DNA of 64,000 nucleotides, from NCBI RefSeq assembly GCF_017873095.1, contig NZ_JAGGJU010000013.1, positions 62,001-126,000 on the forward strand, read 5' to 3'. Shown one piece after another: positions 16,097-24,358 of the stretch (its first letter is position 1; the number at the start of each line of letters is the position of its first letter). This stretch comes from Heterorhizobium halophytocola (GTDB lineage: Bacteria; Pseudomonadota; Alphaproteobacteria; Rhizobiales; Rhizobiaceae). The notes beneath the pieces are model-generated. The model was not told the origin of the DNA, did no database searches, and saw nothing but the letters and a program-made list of their open reading frames with translations. The translations under genes and the position numbers were made by a program.

Positions 16097-16999
16097 ATGA
16101 AGATTGCTCTCATTCAGATGAATGCGGTTCCCGACCGGGCGGCGAATTTGAGGCAAGCCGAAGATCTGATGTATCAAGCTTTAGCGGCGGGCAAACCAGA
16201 CCTCATTGTCTTGCCAGAGCATTTCGACTGGATCGGCGGAACGGCCCAGGACAAAATTGAGGCGGCCGATCGGGTTCCAGGTGGTGCGGCGTTTGAAATG
16301 CTGCGGCGGTTCAGCCGTGACCATGCCGTCTGGATCCATGCAGGCAGTTTGCTGGAACACGTGGCGGAAACCTCGACCACCTACAACAGTAGCATTGTCT
16401 TCGATGACCATGGCCGCATGGTCGGTCGGTATCGCAAAATCCATCTGTTCGACATCACCACGCCCGACGGTAAGGTGTACCAGGAGTCCGCTTCTGTGGC
16501 GGCCGGCGATCGGCTGTTGGTCTATGACATCGGGAATGTGCGTATCGGGTGCGCAATCTGCTACGACCTGCGCTTTTCCAGACTGTTCGATCGCCTGGCC
16601 GATTGCGGCGTCGACATATTCATTCTGCCGGCAGCGTTTACGCGACAGACGGGCCGCGATCACTGGGAGGTCCTGTGTCGCGCCAGAGCGATCGAATTCC
16701 AATCCTATCTGGTCGCATGTGGTCAATGCGGCAGCTATCCGTCACCGGATGGATCTGAGCGCCTTCTGTTCGGCCATTCGCTGGTATGCGATCCCTGGGG
16801 GAAAATATTGAACTCACTCGGGGATATGCCGGGCGTTCTGACGGTCGATGTGGACACGGATCGATTGGCAGACGTGCGGCGGCGCCTTCCCATGAAAAGC
16901 CAGCGTCGTTCGCTGGACGACCTACCCGTCGACGTCGGCCGAAGCTTCGGCTGTGTTAATCCTGCTCTTTGTCCGTGCGGACAAGTTCGATGTGACTGA
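16097..16999 (+). CDS. Carbon-nitrogen hydrolase (nitrilase superfamily amidase)
   Basis: 300 residues with the complete catalytic triad of the superfamily: Glu41 (IVLPEHFDW), Lys114 (GRYRKIHLFD) and Cys155 (GCAICYDLRF). It resembles the Nit/omega-amidase branch that hydrolyses amides of dicarboxylates. It begins one base after the RraA-like stop region, within the same catabolic operon. The last 44 bases overlap, tail to tail, the 3' end of the leftward XRE gene; the C-terminal stretch after DDLPVDVG is Cys-rich and atypical, suggesting the original stop was lost or extended. Confidence 0.88.
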   Translation: MKIALIQMNAVPDRAANLRQAEDLMYQALAAGKPDLIVLPEHFDWIGGTAQDKIEAADRVPGGAAFEMLRRFSRDHAVWIHAGSLLEHVAETSTTYNSSIVFDDHGRMVGRYRKIHLFDITTPDGKVYQESASVAAGDRLLVYDIGNVRIGCAICYDLRFSRLFDRLADCGVDIFILPAAFTRQTGRDHWEVLCRARAIEFQSYLVACGQCGSYPSPDGSERLLFGHSLVCDPWGKILNSLGDMPGVLTVDVDTDRLADVRRRLPMKSQRRSLDDLPVDVGRSFGCVNPALCPCGQVRCD

Positions 17000-17177
17000 C
17001 ACCCAGGGCCTGTGAGAGTTTGAAAAGGGTCACGACAGTCGGGTTTCGTCGACCGCGTTCCAGCCCGCTCAAATATTGTTGGCTGAATCCGGACCGCGCG
17101 GCAATCTCCTCCTGCGTGAGGCGCCTTTCCTCACGCAGGCGGGCAAAATTGCGACCAACCAATCTGCGCATGTCCAT
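16956..17177 (-). CDS. Small XRE-family HTH regulator
   Basis: A 73-residue protein consisting almost entirely of one Cro/CI-type helix-turn-helix (RRLTQEEIAARSGFSQQYLS, GLERGRRNPTVVTLF). It is transcribed divergently from the next XRE gene and converges with the nitrilase gene, overlapping it by 44 bases. It probably regulates one of the adjacent operons or itself. The direct target is not evident. Confidence 0.82.
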   Translation of the reverse strand: MDMRRLVGRNFARLREERRLTQEEIAARSGFSQQYLSGLERGRRNPTVVTLFKLSQALGVSHIELVRTDKEQD

Positions 17178-17322
17178 GCGAGAGTGACGGCAGGCTGCGG
17201 CCTGTTAGTTTATCAACTATAGTATGTATCGATGCGGCCGCTGTCTTTCCGGAGGCTGACTGACGAACGTTTGTCATCCGAGCCTGCCACTATCCACCCA
17301 TTGGGCGACAGCAAGACGAGTG

Positions 17323-17757
17323 ATGATCATGAAAGGTTCTGCCCGCCAACCGACATCCGCGGATGTCTTGATTGGCAGCCAACTTGCCATTCGTCGGCGC
17401 AGCTTGCACATCAGTCAGCGCCAACTTGCCTGCCAATGCGGAATCGCCAGCATGCAATTAGCGCGATACGAGCGTGGCACGGGCCGCATTCCTGCTGCGC
17501 GGCTGGCCTTGCTGGCCAAGCTGCTGGACGTACCGCTATCCTATTTCTTTGTTCGCCGAGCCGCAGCGCCAGATAAGGACCACGCCCTGGCCGCAGATGT
17601 TCAGGAATTGAACGCGGCCTATCAGCGGATTGCCGATGCGCACGTTCGGCGTGCTGTGTTGGCGATCATCGTGCATTGGAGCCATGACACCCCGGCCCCG
17701 CCTCGGGCCATCCCAGCCCCGGAACCGCCTTGCTCGGTGATCGCGGGCAAGCCTTGA
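17323..17757 (+). CDS. XRE-family transcriptional regulator
   Basis: About 144 residues: an N-terminal Cro/CI HTH at roughly residues 18-70 (LHISQRQLACQCGIASMQLA, RYERGTGRIPAARL) followed by a helical segment and a Pro-rich tail. Rhizobial relatives resemble phage-type repressors and SinR-like regulators. Start codons at 17320 (GTG), 17323 and 17329 are all possible; none has a strong ribosome-binding site. It sits between the nitrilase and the cyclodeaminase-like gene and is a plausible regulator of the catabolic block. Confidence 0.75.
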   Translation: MIMKGSARQPTSADVLIGSQLAIRRRSLHISQRQLACQCGIASMQLARYERGTGRIPAARLALLAKLLDVPLSYFFVRRAAAPDKDHALAADVQELNAAYQRIADAHVRRAVLAIIVHWSHDTPAPPRAIPAPEPPCSVIAGKP

Positions 17758-17881
17758 CGAGGCACGGCTTGCCGCCGCTCGTTCCGTCTTACTCAAAACT
17801 TCACCGATCCGTCTCCAACACTTCGCCACCATCCCCTGGCTCCAGGTTTAAAATATGGGGCCGACGGACGGAGGAGCGGCC

Positions 17882-18955
17882 ATGCCCAGACAGCAATTCG
17901 ACACGGATTATGCGCTGATCAGCGCACAGCAATTGACGGATCTGCAGGCTCATCTCGATCTGCGAGAACTACATCAGGTGATGAAGGAGGCCTGGATTGC
18001 GATCCGGAGCGGGCAGTCGATCGGCGGCAAGGCCGTTCTCTCTCTTGACGGCGTGGATAGCTGGGGCGCAAGCGATCAAATCGGGCTGCACCCCCTCGAC
18101 GGTGAACGGCTCGGATGGAAACTGTCTTGTCTTTATAGTGTCAACGAGCGCCATGGCGGTGTGAAGGTTGTCGGCGCCAATGCGGTCAACCGGGCGCACG
18201 GCGTTGCAAGGTCCTGTTCGACCTATCTGCTGTTGGACAAGTTCAGTCTGCGTCCCGTCGCCATCCTGGAGGCAAGCCAATTGTCTGCTGCGCGTACCGG
18301 GACCTATGCCAGCGAAGTCCTGAGACGATTCCGTCGCTCAGAGAGGCGCCTTAGCGTATTCATCTTCGGCGCCGGTCCCGTTGCTCAAGCAACAATCCAG
18401 AGCCTGGATCATGTCATGCACGACAGCTTGACCGCCGTCTTTGTCAGGAGCCGCAGCTTAGAAACCGCAAAGCTTGTCTCACACGATCTTTCCGGCAAAC
18501 TTGGGCTCCCCATCGAGGCGGTCGAAGACAATGCGATGCTGGCCCGATGCGAGATGGTCGTCACTGCCACCAATGCCGCAGCACCGGTGTTTGCCGAGGG
18601 CCAGCTTCATCCAGGTGCCTTGACCTTGCATCTTGGCGGTGACGAGGTTCCCGAGACCTATCTTCGGCGGATGCTGCGGGAGGGCCGTGTGGTCTGCGAC
18701 AGTCTCCACCTGGTATCCAAGCGGAATTCCCAGAGCCTGGCGCTCTATTTTTCCAGGATGGGGCGCTCGCTTGAGGAGATTGGCCCTCTCATCGGTGTGC
18801 GTGAGCTTGTTTCACCGGAGCCGCCCGATCTTGCGCCAGATGAGCCTGTTTGCGTTACCTGCGTTGGCCTGCCGATGCTCGACCTCTTTGCTGCAGAGGC
18901 TACCTTCAGCAAATATCGCCGGCAGCTCGACGCCAAGGCGGGCGGCAAGCGATGA
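17882..18955 (+). CDS. Ornithine cyclodeaminase / mu-crystallin-family protein
   Basis: 357 residues. It has the family's N-terminal dimerisation half and a Rossmann NAD-binding motif (VFIFGAGPVAQATIQ) followed by AVFVRSRSLETA and the downstream CEMVVTATNAAAPVF block. Members convert ornithine to proline with ammonia release, or act as ketimine reductases or amino-acid dehydrogenases; ocd genes are typical of opine catabolism on Agrobacterium plasmids. The ATG at 17882 is preceded by GGAGGAGCGG. It overlaps the next gene by four bases. The length is slightly above that of typical Ocd. Confidence 0.86.
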   Translation: MPRQQFDTDYALISAQQLTDLQAHLDLRELHQVMKEAWIAIRSGQSIGGKAVLSLDGVDSWGASDQIGLHPLDGERLGWKLSCLYSVNERHGGVKVVGANAVNRAHGVARSCSTYLLLDKFSLRPVAILEASQLSAARTGTYASEVLRRFRRSERRLSVFIFGAGPVAQATIQSLDHVMHDSLTAVFVRSRSLETAKLVSHDLSGKLGLPIEAVEDNAMLARCEMVVTATNAAAPVFAEGQLHPGALTLHLGGDEVPETYLRRMLREGRVVCDSLHLVSKRNSQSLALYFSRMGRSLEEIGPLIGVRELVSPEPPDLAPDEPVCVTCVGLPMLDLFAAEATFSKYRRQLDAKAGGKR

Positions 18956-20308
18956 CGCGGCAACATTTGTCGCTCACGCTGGCGCAATTGGCGGCCAGCG
19001 TCGACGTCGCCGAACTCACTCAAGAGGTTCGAGATGTCACCATGCGCTGCATTCTCGACCTGATCGGTTGCGCGGTGGCAGGATATAATCTGCCTGGACC
19101 TGTCGCCGTCCGGAGGGCTTTCCGTGAGATCGACGGGCGCGGCGGGCATGCAATTTGGCTTGGCAGCGACCACGTCCCCGCGCTTGCTGCCTTGCTCGCC
19201 AATGCGGCAGCGGCCAGCGCGTTGGACCTGGATGACGGCAATCGCGCGGCGCGCGGCCATCCCGGCGCGGCCGTTATTCCTTCCGTTCTGACGCTTGCAG
19301 ACCGAAGTTCGACCGATGCCATGGACATCATGTCTGCGATCGTTGCAGGCTATGAAGTCGGGGTGCGGGTTGCTGCCGCGCAACGCAGCGATGCGATCCT
19401 GTCTCGGCAAACGGGGCGTTGGGCCGCCATGGCCGTGGCCGCGGCGATCGGCCGGCTCCTGAAGCTGCCGCCTGAGCCACCGTCGCAAGCCTTGGCGATC
19501 GCGGGTGTTCTCTCGCCGAACATGCGCGCCAATGGCAGTTCTGGTTATTCAGCGCTTTCGGGGAATCTGATAAAAGAAGGTATTCCTTTTGCCGCGGTGA
19601 CGGGGTGGCAGGCAGTCCTGCTGGCGCGGGCGGGATTGACCGGGCCGCTAGATATTTTCGATCACCCCGCAATCTTCGATCCCGCTCTGCTCACCCAGGC
19701 CCTGGGACAGGACTGGATGATCCTTGACACCTATTTCAAGCGGTATTCCTGTTGTCGCTACATCCACCCGGCCCTGGATGCTTGGAATGACTTGAAACGC
19801 GCGCACGGTCTTGTCGCCCAAACCGTCATGACCATCGGCGTCCACACGTTCGGCTGGGCGCTAAAATTGAGCAATCAGACCGATCCGGCGGATCTGATTG
19901 GCCTGCAATTCAGTCTGCCCTATTGTCTTGCAGTCGCCGCGATCTTGGGCGGCAGATGCCCTTCTGCCCGCCAGGCCGACGCTGCTCAACAGGAAACACT
20001 TCAGAGAGATGGCCCAGAAGATCACCCTGTATCAAGACCCGGTTGCCGATGCTGCCTTTCCAGCCCGCACGCTTGCGCGGCTTCACGTAAAGACAACGAC
20101 CGGTGCCTACATGTCGGCCTGGACCGACCCGCTTGGTGATCCGATCCGGCCGTTGCAGCAGGACGATATTGCGTCGAAATTCCGTCGTGTCACCGATGGT
20201 GTCCTGGATCAGGAGACGCAATTCCTGTTCCTGCAAGGCATCAATCGGTTGGGTCAGGGGGATGCACAGCCCCTTCTGGCAGCTCTGAGCACACTTGGCC
20301 ATCAATAA
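18952..20308 (+). pseudogene. MmgE/PrpD-family protein, frameshifted
   Basis: The N-terminal 330 or so residues (MTRQHLSLTLAQLAASVDVA; ALDLDDGNRAARGHPGAAV; RQTGRWAAMAVAAAIG; YFKRYSCCRYIHPALDAW) are a clear MmgE/PrpD (2-methylcitrate dehydratase/iminodisuccinate epimerase-type) protein. Near 19950 the family sequence leaves frame 1 and continues in frame 2 as LLPARPTLLNRKHFREMAQ, MSAWTDPLGDPIRP and so on to a stop at 20308. The unshifted frame ends at 20139 with a Cys/Arg-rich tail. One extra base in GGCGGCAGATGCCC would explain it: either a real frameshift mutation or a sequencing error. Confidence 0.82.
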
Positions 20309-21638
20309 CGACAAAGCGCCCATTCGAGATCACATGCCGCACACGGGAGAAATTGTGTGCTTCCGCGATGACGATATCGGCGCGCTTGCCCGCCCGAAGA
20401 ATACCCCGGTCGCCGGCCAGCGCCGTAAATAGACGCGCTACATTGCCTGTCGCAAGCGCGATTGCGTCTGCCGGCCGCATCTGGCCTTTTCGTACGATGC
20501 GCTGGACTGCCCCCAGGATACTGTCCCAGTCGCCGCCGGCGAAATCGGTCGAGATGGTGTCGACCAGGCGCGCTTCAATCAGGGCATCGAAGGTGTCGGG
20601 TGTATTGCGCCAACGGGTCTCGATACCGTCCAGGGTCGAGACATCGATTGCGACGTTGAGCGCGCGCAGCCTGCGCGCTGCATCCACCGCTTCTGCTGTC
20701 GAAAAAGAGGGATGATTGGCATGACCGGCAATCATGCGAGCGTCACGATAGGTGGCCGCCAAGCGTAGAAGGGTGTCGATCGTCGGCGCCGCCGTATGGA
20801 AGATGGCCGGTACACCGATCTCGGCCGAAAGCCGGGCCAGCTCTTCAAGCCCGTCCATCGCAAGCTTGACGGGCGGCATGACGGTGTCTGTCACCAGTGC
20901 GCGCAGGGCAGAAACGGCAATCCTGTCCGACAGATCCGCCTCCTCCATGATAACTGCTAGTTGCGTGTCGCTGTGTCTTCCTTTGCCATCGAGCTTCGCC
21001 CCCAAAATGGCATCCTTCAAGCGTCTGGCCTGGAGAGGGTGGACCTGGACACCAGTGGCCTGTCGGATTGCCTCCGGGATGAAACGATAGTCTTGGGCGC
21101 TTCCCCCGAGCGTCTGCCCTCCCCCTGCTTCTCCGAGCGCCTTTGCTCCAGCGGCCATGATAAATCTGGCATTGGCCTGCATATGCTTGTCAAGAAGGCC
21201 CGCCCCATCCACGGCCTTGGCAGCGGCGATCGAGGAAGGGCTATGGGCGGTGGCGACATGAACATCGAGCGGGTGAGGCAAGCAGCCGGCGTCGATGTCC
21301 TCGGGCAGGACAAGGCCGCAGACATTCAAGGCCGTTGTCGTGCCTGAAAGCAGATGTCGATTGCGCTGGTAGTGGACGGCGGCAGCTGGAAAAGCGCGCG
21401 AGCCGCTTGGCATGGACGGCCCTCCCGTCAGCCCATGGCTATGGGCATTGATGATGCCGGGCAGCATCGCGGCGCCCTCCAGATCGATCACCGTAGCGTC
21501 GCGGATTGACGGCGCGCTGCCTGTTCCGACGCGTTCGATACGATGCCCCTTGATCAGCAGAAAGCCGCAGGACATGTCGTTCTCACCGGCCTGTTCCCCG
21601 GTGATGATCCGGGCGTTCTTGAGAAGTAGCTTCTCCAT
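20241..21638 (-). CDS. Metal-dependent amidohydrolase
   Basis: 465 residues of the amidohydrolase superfamily. Metal-binding HxH is in GIINAHSHGLTGG, with later ligand positions in FHTAAPTID, AGHANHPS and STDFAGGDWD. The C-terminal GKRADIVIAE is the usual closing beta-sandwich motif. I chose the ATG at 21638 (MEKLLLKNARIITGEQAGE), where the family starts. It converges with the frameshifted MmgE/PrpD gene, overlapping its end by about 68 bases, and overlaps the 3' end of the response-regulator gene by 56 bases. It probably hydrolyses a cyclic or acyl amide in the same catabolic route. Confidence 0.88.
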   Translation of the reverse strand: MEKLLLKNARIITGEQAGENDMSCGFLLIKGHRIERVGTGSAPSIRDATVIDLEGAAMLPGIINAHSHGLTGGPSMPSGSRAFPAAAVHYQRNRHLLSGTTTALNVCGLVLPEDIDAGCLPHPLDVHVATAHSPSSIAAAKAVDGAGLLDKHMQANARFIMAAGAKALGEAGGGQTLGGSAQDYRFIPEAIRQATGVQVHPLQARRLKDAILGAKLDGKGRHSDTQLAVIMEEADLSDRIAVSALRALVTDTVMPPVKLAMDGLEELARLSAEIGVPAIFHTAAPTIDTLLRLAATYRDARMIAGHANHPSFSTAEAVDAARRLRALNVAIDVSTLDGIETRWRNTPDTFDALIEARLVDTISTDFAGGDWDSILGAVQRIVRKGQMRPADAIALATGNVARLFTALAGDRGILRAGKRADIVIAEAHNFSRVRHVISNGRFVVIDGQVCSELPEGAVHPPDPTD

Positions 21639-22380
21639 TATTCTGACCGTTCTCTGGTTGGGAGACGTCCTCCAGGCCGAAGGCATAGCCGGCGCCGCGA
21701 ATTGTTCGCACCAGTGTCAGTCCGGTTGCCGCGCTCAGCTTGCGCCTGAGACGGCCGACATGAACGTTGACCGTACGCGGATCGACGAAAACACGGGCGG
21801 GCCACGCGCTCTCTGCCAGTTCCCGCCGAGACAGGACCAACTGGGGTGTTGCCATAAGGCGTTGTAACAGGTTGAATTCGCGTTCGGTGAACGTCAGGCG
21901 CTTTCCGGCATAGTCTATGCGTCGCGTGCCGCGGTCCAGGCGCAACGAACCGTAGTGCAACACGGTCGGAGCTGGCTGGATCCGAGCGTGCCGTTTGGCG
22001 TCTAGCAATCGGCTCAGCGCCAACAGATAGGTGTGCGGCTCAATCGGACGCGTGAACCAGACGTCGACTACCGTATCAAGCAGTCCTGGCTCGGTCTTTG
22101 CCGCACCAGGCCCGACGAGAGCGACGATGCTTGTCCGGGTGAGGCCTGCGTCTCTGCGTAACGCGCTGATAAAGTCTACCGCGTCGACGCCACCGAGGTC
22201 CAGCAGGATGGCGTCGGGCGCTGTCTGCTTTGCCAGATCTGCAATGTCAGCCAGGCCCACGGGAACACCTGAGAATCCTTGGCTCGCCAGCATGTATCGC
22301 AGCATCAAACCACGCTCCGGTTCGTCCGATCCAATGAGGATCACCCGGCCTGCATTTTGTTGTGTTGTCTCCTCGCTCAT
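21583..22380 (-). CDS. OmpR/PhoB-type response regulator with a degenerate receiver
   Basis: 265 residues: an N-terminal receiver-like domain (residues 13-125) and a C-terminal winged-helix DNA-binding domain (LTFTEREFNLLQRLM; RTVNVHVGRLRRKLS; TIRGAGYAF). The usual acidic pocket is degraded (ILIGSDEPE in place of a DD pair) and the invariant Lys is Arg (DVWFTRPIE), while a candidate phospho-acceptor Asp remains in AILLDLGG. It may work without phosphorylation. The ATG at 22380 starts MSEETTQQ. It is divergent from a second regulator and has no kinase gene beside it. Confidence 0.83.
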   Translation of the reverse strand: MSEETTQQNAGRVILIGSDEPERGLMLRYMLASQGFSGVPVGLADIADLAKQTAPDAILLDLGGVDAVDFISALRRDAGLTRTSIVALVGPGAAKTEPGLLDTVVDVWFTRPIEPHTYLLALSRLLDAKRHARIQPAPTVLHYGSLRLDRGTRRIDYAGKRLTFTEREFNLLQRLMATPQLVLSRRELAESAWPARVFVDPRTVNVHVGRLRRKLSAATGLTLVRTIRGAGYAFGLEDVSQPENGQNNGEATSQERPDHHRGTGR

Positions 22381-22627
22381 CTGCTGAGCCCGTCTTTGCG
22401 TTTGCCCGAGGCATCCTTGGATGCTCGGCCCATATGGCTGCAAAATCAAATGGTTTGCGACGCGCAAGCGTTAAGAATCATGAAGCCCTGAAGGGACCTC
22501 GCCCTCTCAAAAGTGCCAGTTGAAGTTGCGTGACAGTTAGGGCGCAATGTGTGGAGGAGCACAGCTTCGCGCCCGGCGCTAAGGGTGCGCCGAAGAAAGA
22601 ACAGGATAAAGACAGGGGGACTGCGAC
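22381..22627. promoter_or_regulatory. Divergent promoter region between two response regulators
   Basis: 247 bases between head-to-head regulator genes; it should hold both promoters. I could not assign -35/-10 boxes or direct repeats with confidence. Confidence 0.4.
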
Positions 22628-23341
22628 TTGTCGATCATTCTGGTTTCCGATGATGCCGCGCTTGCGGATCGTATAACGGCAACGCTTCCGGCGTGCCGGC
22701 GCTTCATACACCTCGATACGCATGCCAGTCTGAGGGCTGCCTTGCATGCCCACCACAGCAGTCTTCTGATCGTCGATGCCTCGCGGACGACAATCGACGT
22801 TGCGGATCTTTGCCGCGAGGTGCGCCGATACAGTCGTGTGCCGATCATCGCGCTTATCGATGTAAAAAATACCGAGCGACGCGTGGAGACTTTCGATGCG
22901 GGAGCTGATGATTGCATCTCGCCATCGGCGGATGGCCGCGAAATTGCAGCCCGTATCAACGTGATCCTCAGAAAGTCCGACGACGTTGCCGGGCACCGTC
23001 AGGACATGTTGATGTTCGACCAGTGGTGTCTTGATCCGAACACGCGTCAGCTATGGGATCCGGCCCACAGCCCGATCAGATTGACCGGTGTGGAGTTCGA
23101 CCTTCTGGAGGCATTTTGCCGCCATTCCGGAATGACCCTCTCGCGCCGGCAACTGATGGAATTTACCCATGCCGGTATTTCTCAGTCGGTCGAACGCAGC
23201 ATCGATGTCCATATCAGTCGGCTGCGCCATAAGATTCAGGACAGGGGCGCCTCCCCTCGGCTGATTTTGACAATTCGTTCGGGCGGGTACCGCTTTACGC
23301 CATTGGTAGTGGGCGTGCCGCCCACCGACTCACAATGTTAA
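22628..23341 (+). CDS. OmpR/PhoB-type response regulator, atypical receiver
   Basis: 237 residues starting at a TTG (MSIILVSDDAALADR). The receiver retains the N-terminal Asp pair (SDD) and a candidate acceptor Asp in LLIVDASRT, but the conserved Lys after the fifth strand is absent (ADDCISPSADG where YxxKP is usual). The C-terminal winged helix is normal (LTGVEFDLLEAF; RSIDVHISRLRHKIQ; TIRSGGYRF). It is divergently transcribed from a similar gene; both lack a partner kinase in this window. Phosphorylation-independent function is an inference. Confidence 0.82.
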   Translation: MSIILVSDDAALADRITATLPACRRFIHLDTHASLRAALHAHHSSLLIVDASRTTIDVADLCREVRRYSRVPIIALIDVKNTERRVETFDAGADDCISPSADGREIAARINVILRKSDDVAGHRQDMLMFDQWCLDPNTRQLWDPAHSPIRLTGVEFDLLEAFCRHSGMTLSRRQLMEFTHAGISQSVERSIDVHISRLRHKIQDRGASPRLILTIRSGGYRFTPLVVGVPPTDSQC

Positions 23342-23489
23342 ATAGTGTTACAAATAGCAACAAGAGGTTGCAAAGCCGATCTTGCAAGAACAGGGTTGGA
23401 CATAATCGATAGCGATCTAATGATTTTGAAGTCTTTGCATCACCTTTTGATATTCAATCGGCGTGCTTATGCCCTGAGGACATCCGTTC

Positions 23490-24194
23490 ATGGCAAACAA
23501 GCTGTTCTATGAAGATCTGATGGACGCCTGTACGACCTTGCAGGACACGTCTCGTCTTGACATGACGCTAAAACGTCTTGGTCGTACCTATGGCTTTGAC
23601 TACCATGCCTATATCGAGCTCGCAGGAGGGCGTCTGCATGGATCCTCCAGCTACCCGGATGCATGGAAGCAGCGTTATCTCGAGGAGGGCTATCTCCAGA
23701 TAGACCCAGTGATTGCCATGGCGCGGCGCAAAATGCAGCCGTTCCGCTGGTCTGGGGAAAGTAGACGCGGGCGGATCGATTCGTGTCGAGGCTTTTTTCG
23801 CGAAGCGCGTGACTTCGGTATTTATTCGGGCGTGTCATTGCCAATCCCGCTCCCCTTCGGTCAGTTCGGTCTGCTGACGCTGGCCAGTGCTTTGCCGGAC
23901 GGCGTGCTCGGAGATACGGAACTCGACGCCGTCTGGGCGAGCGCTGCCGTCGCCCGGGTGCATGCCAGCCTTTCCATGTCGGCGGCCGAGCAACAGGCTA
24001 AGGTCGAACTGACCCCGCGCGAGCAGCTGTGTCTGAACTGGTTGGCCGAGGGCAAGTCGATGGTCGATATTGGCCTTTTGTTGGGGGTCGAGTACTCCAC
24101 GGTGCGATTCCACATGAAGCGCGTGCGGCAAAAGCTCCATGTCGTCACTCTCACACAGGCGATTTCTGTGGCGATGAAAATGCAGCTGATATGA
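23490..24194 (+). CDS. LuxR/TraR-type quorum-sensing regulator
   Basis: 234 residues: an N-terminal autoinducer-binding-like domain (YGFDYHAYIELAGG; WKQRYLEEGYLQIDPVIAMA; ARDFGIYSGVSLPIPLPFGQ, the conserved W/Y-D-P-G pattern of acyl-homoserine-lactone receptors) and a C-terminal LuxR HTH (LTPREQLCLNWLAEGKS, YSTVRFHMKRVRQKL). It lies 165 bases upstream of repA. On Ti-type plasmids TraR controls both repABC copy number and tra genes, so this is a good candidate for that role, although no traI-like synthase gene is present in the window. Confidence 0.86.
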   Translation: MANKLFYEDLMDACTTLQDTSRLDMTLKRLGRTYGFDYHAYIELAGGRLHGSSSYPDAWKQRYLEEGYLQIDPVIAMARRKMQPFRWSGESRRGRIDSCRGFFREARDFGIYSGVSLPIPLPFGQFGLLTLASALPDGVLGDTELDAVWASAAVARVHASLSMSAAEQQAKVELTPREQLCLNWLAEGKSMVDIGLLLGVEYSTVRFHMKRVRQKLHVVTLTQAISVAMKMQLI

Positions 24195-24251
24195 CACGGA
24201 CCGGCGTTTTTCGTGTCGGTCCCGCCATAGCAAGACAGGCATGTGGGGCGG

Positions 24252-24267
24252 TTAAGGTTTCGTTAAC
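24252..24267 (+). promoter_or_regulatory. CtrA-type box upstream of repABC
   Basis: TTAA-GGTTTCG-TTAAC exactly fits the alphaproteobacterial CtrA consensus TTAA-N7-TTAAC and forms part of an inverted repeat GGTTAA-N7-TTAACC (24250-24268). It lies about 90 bases before the repA start, in the only upstream gap of the operon. It would couple plasmid replication and partition to the cell cycle if CtrA binds it. Site identity is seen directly; function is inferred. Confidence 0.5.
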
Positions 24268-24358
24268 CCTCTTTTCCTTGCGGAAGCCTGGGAATCATGG
24301 TCTAGCTTTTTGGCGGGTAAAGCCCGATAAATCGGGGATAGGCCGCTAAGAGGAACGG

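Noticed and set aside
16956..16999. Possible frameshift at the nitrilase C-terminus
   Set aside because: The tail is odd, but all catalytic residues and the expected length are in one frame; a simple tail-to-tail overlap with the XRE gene explains it.
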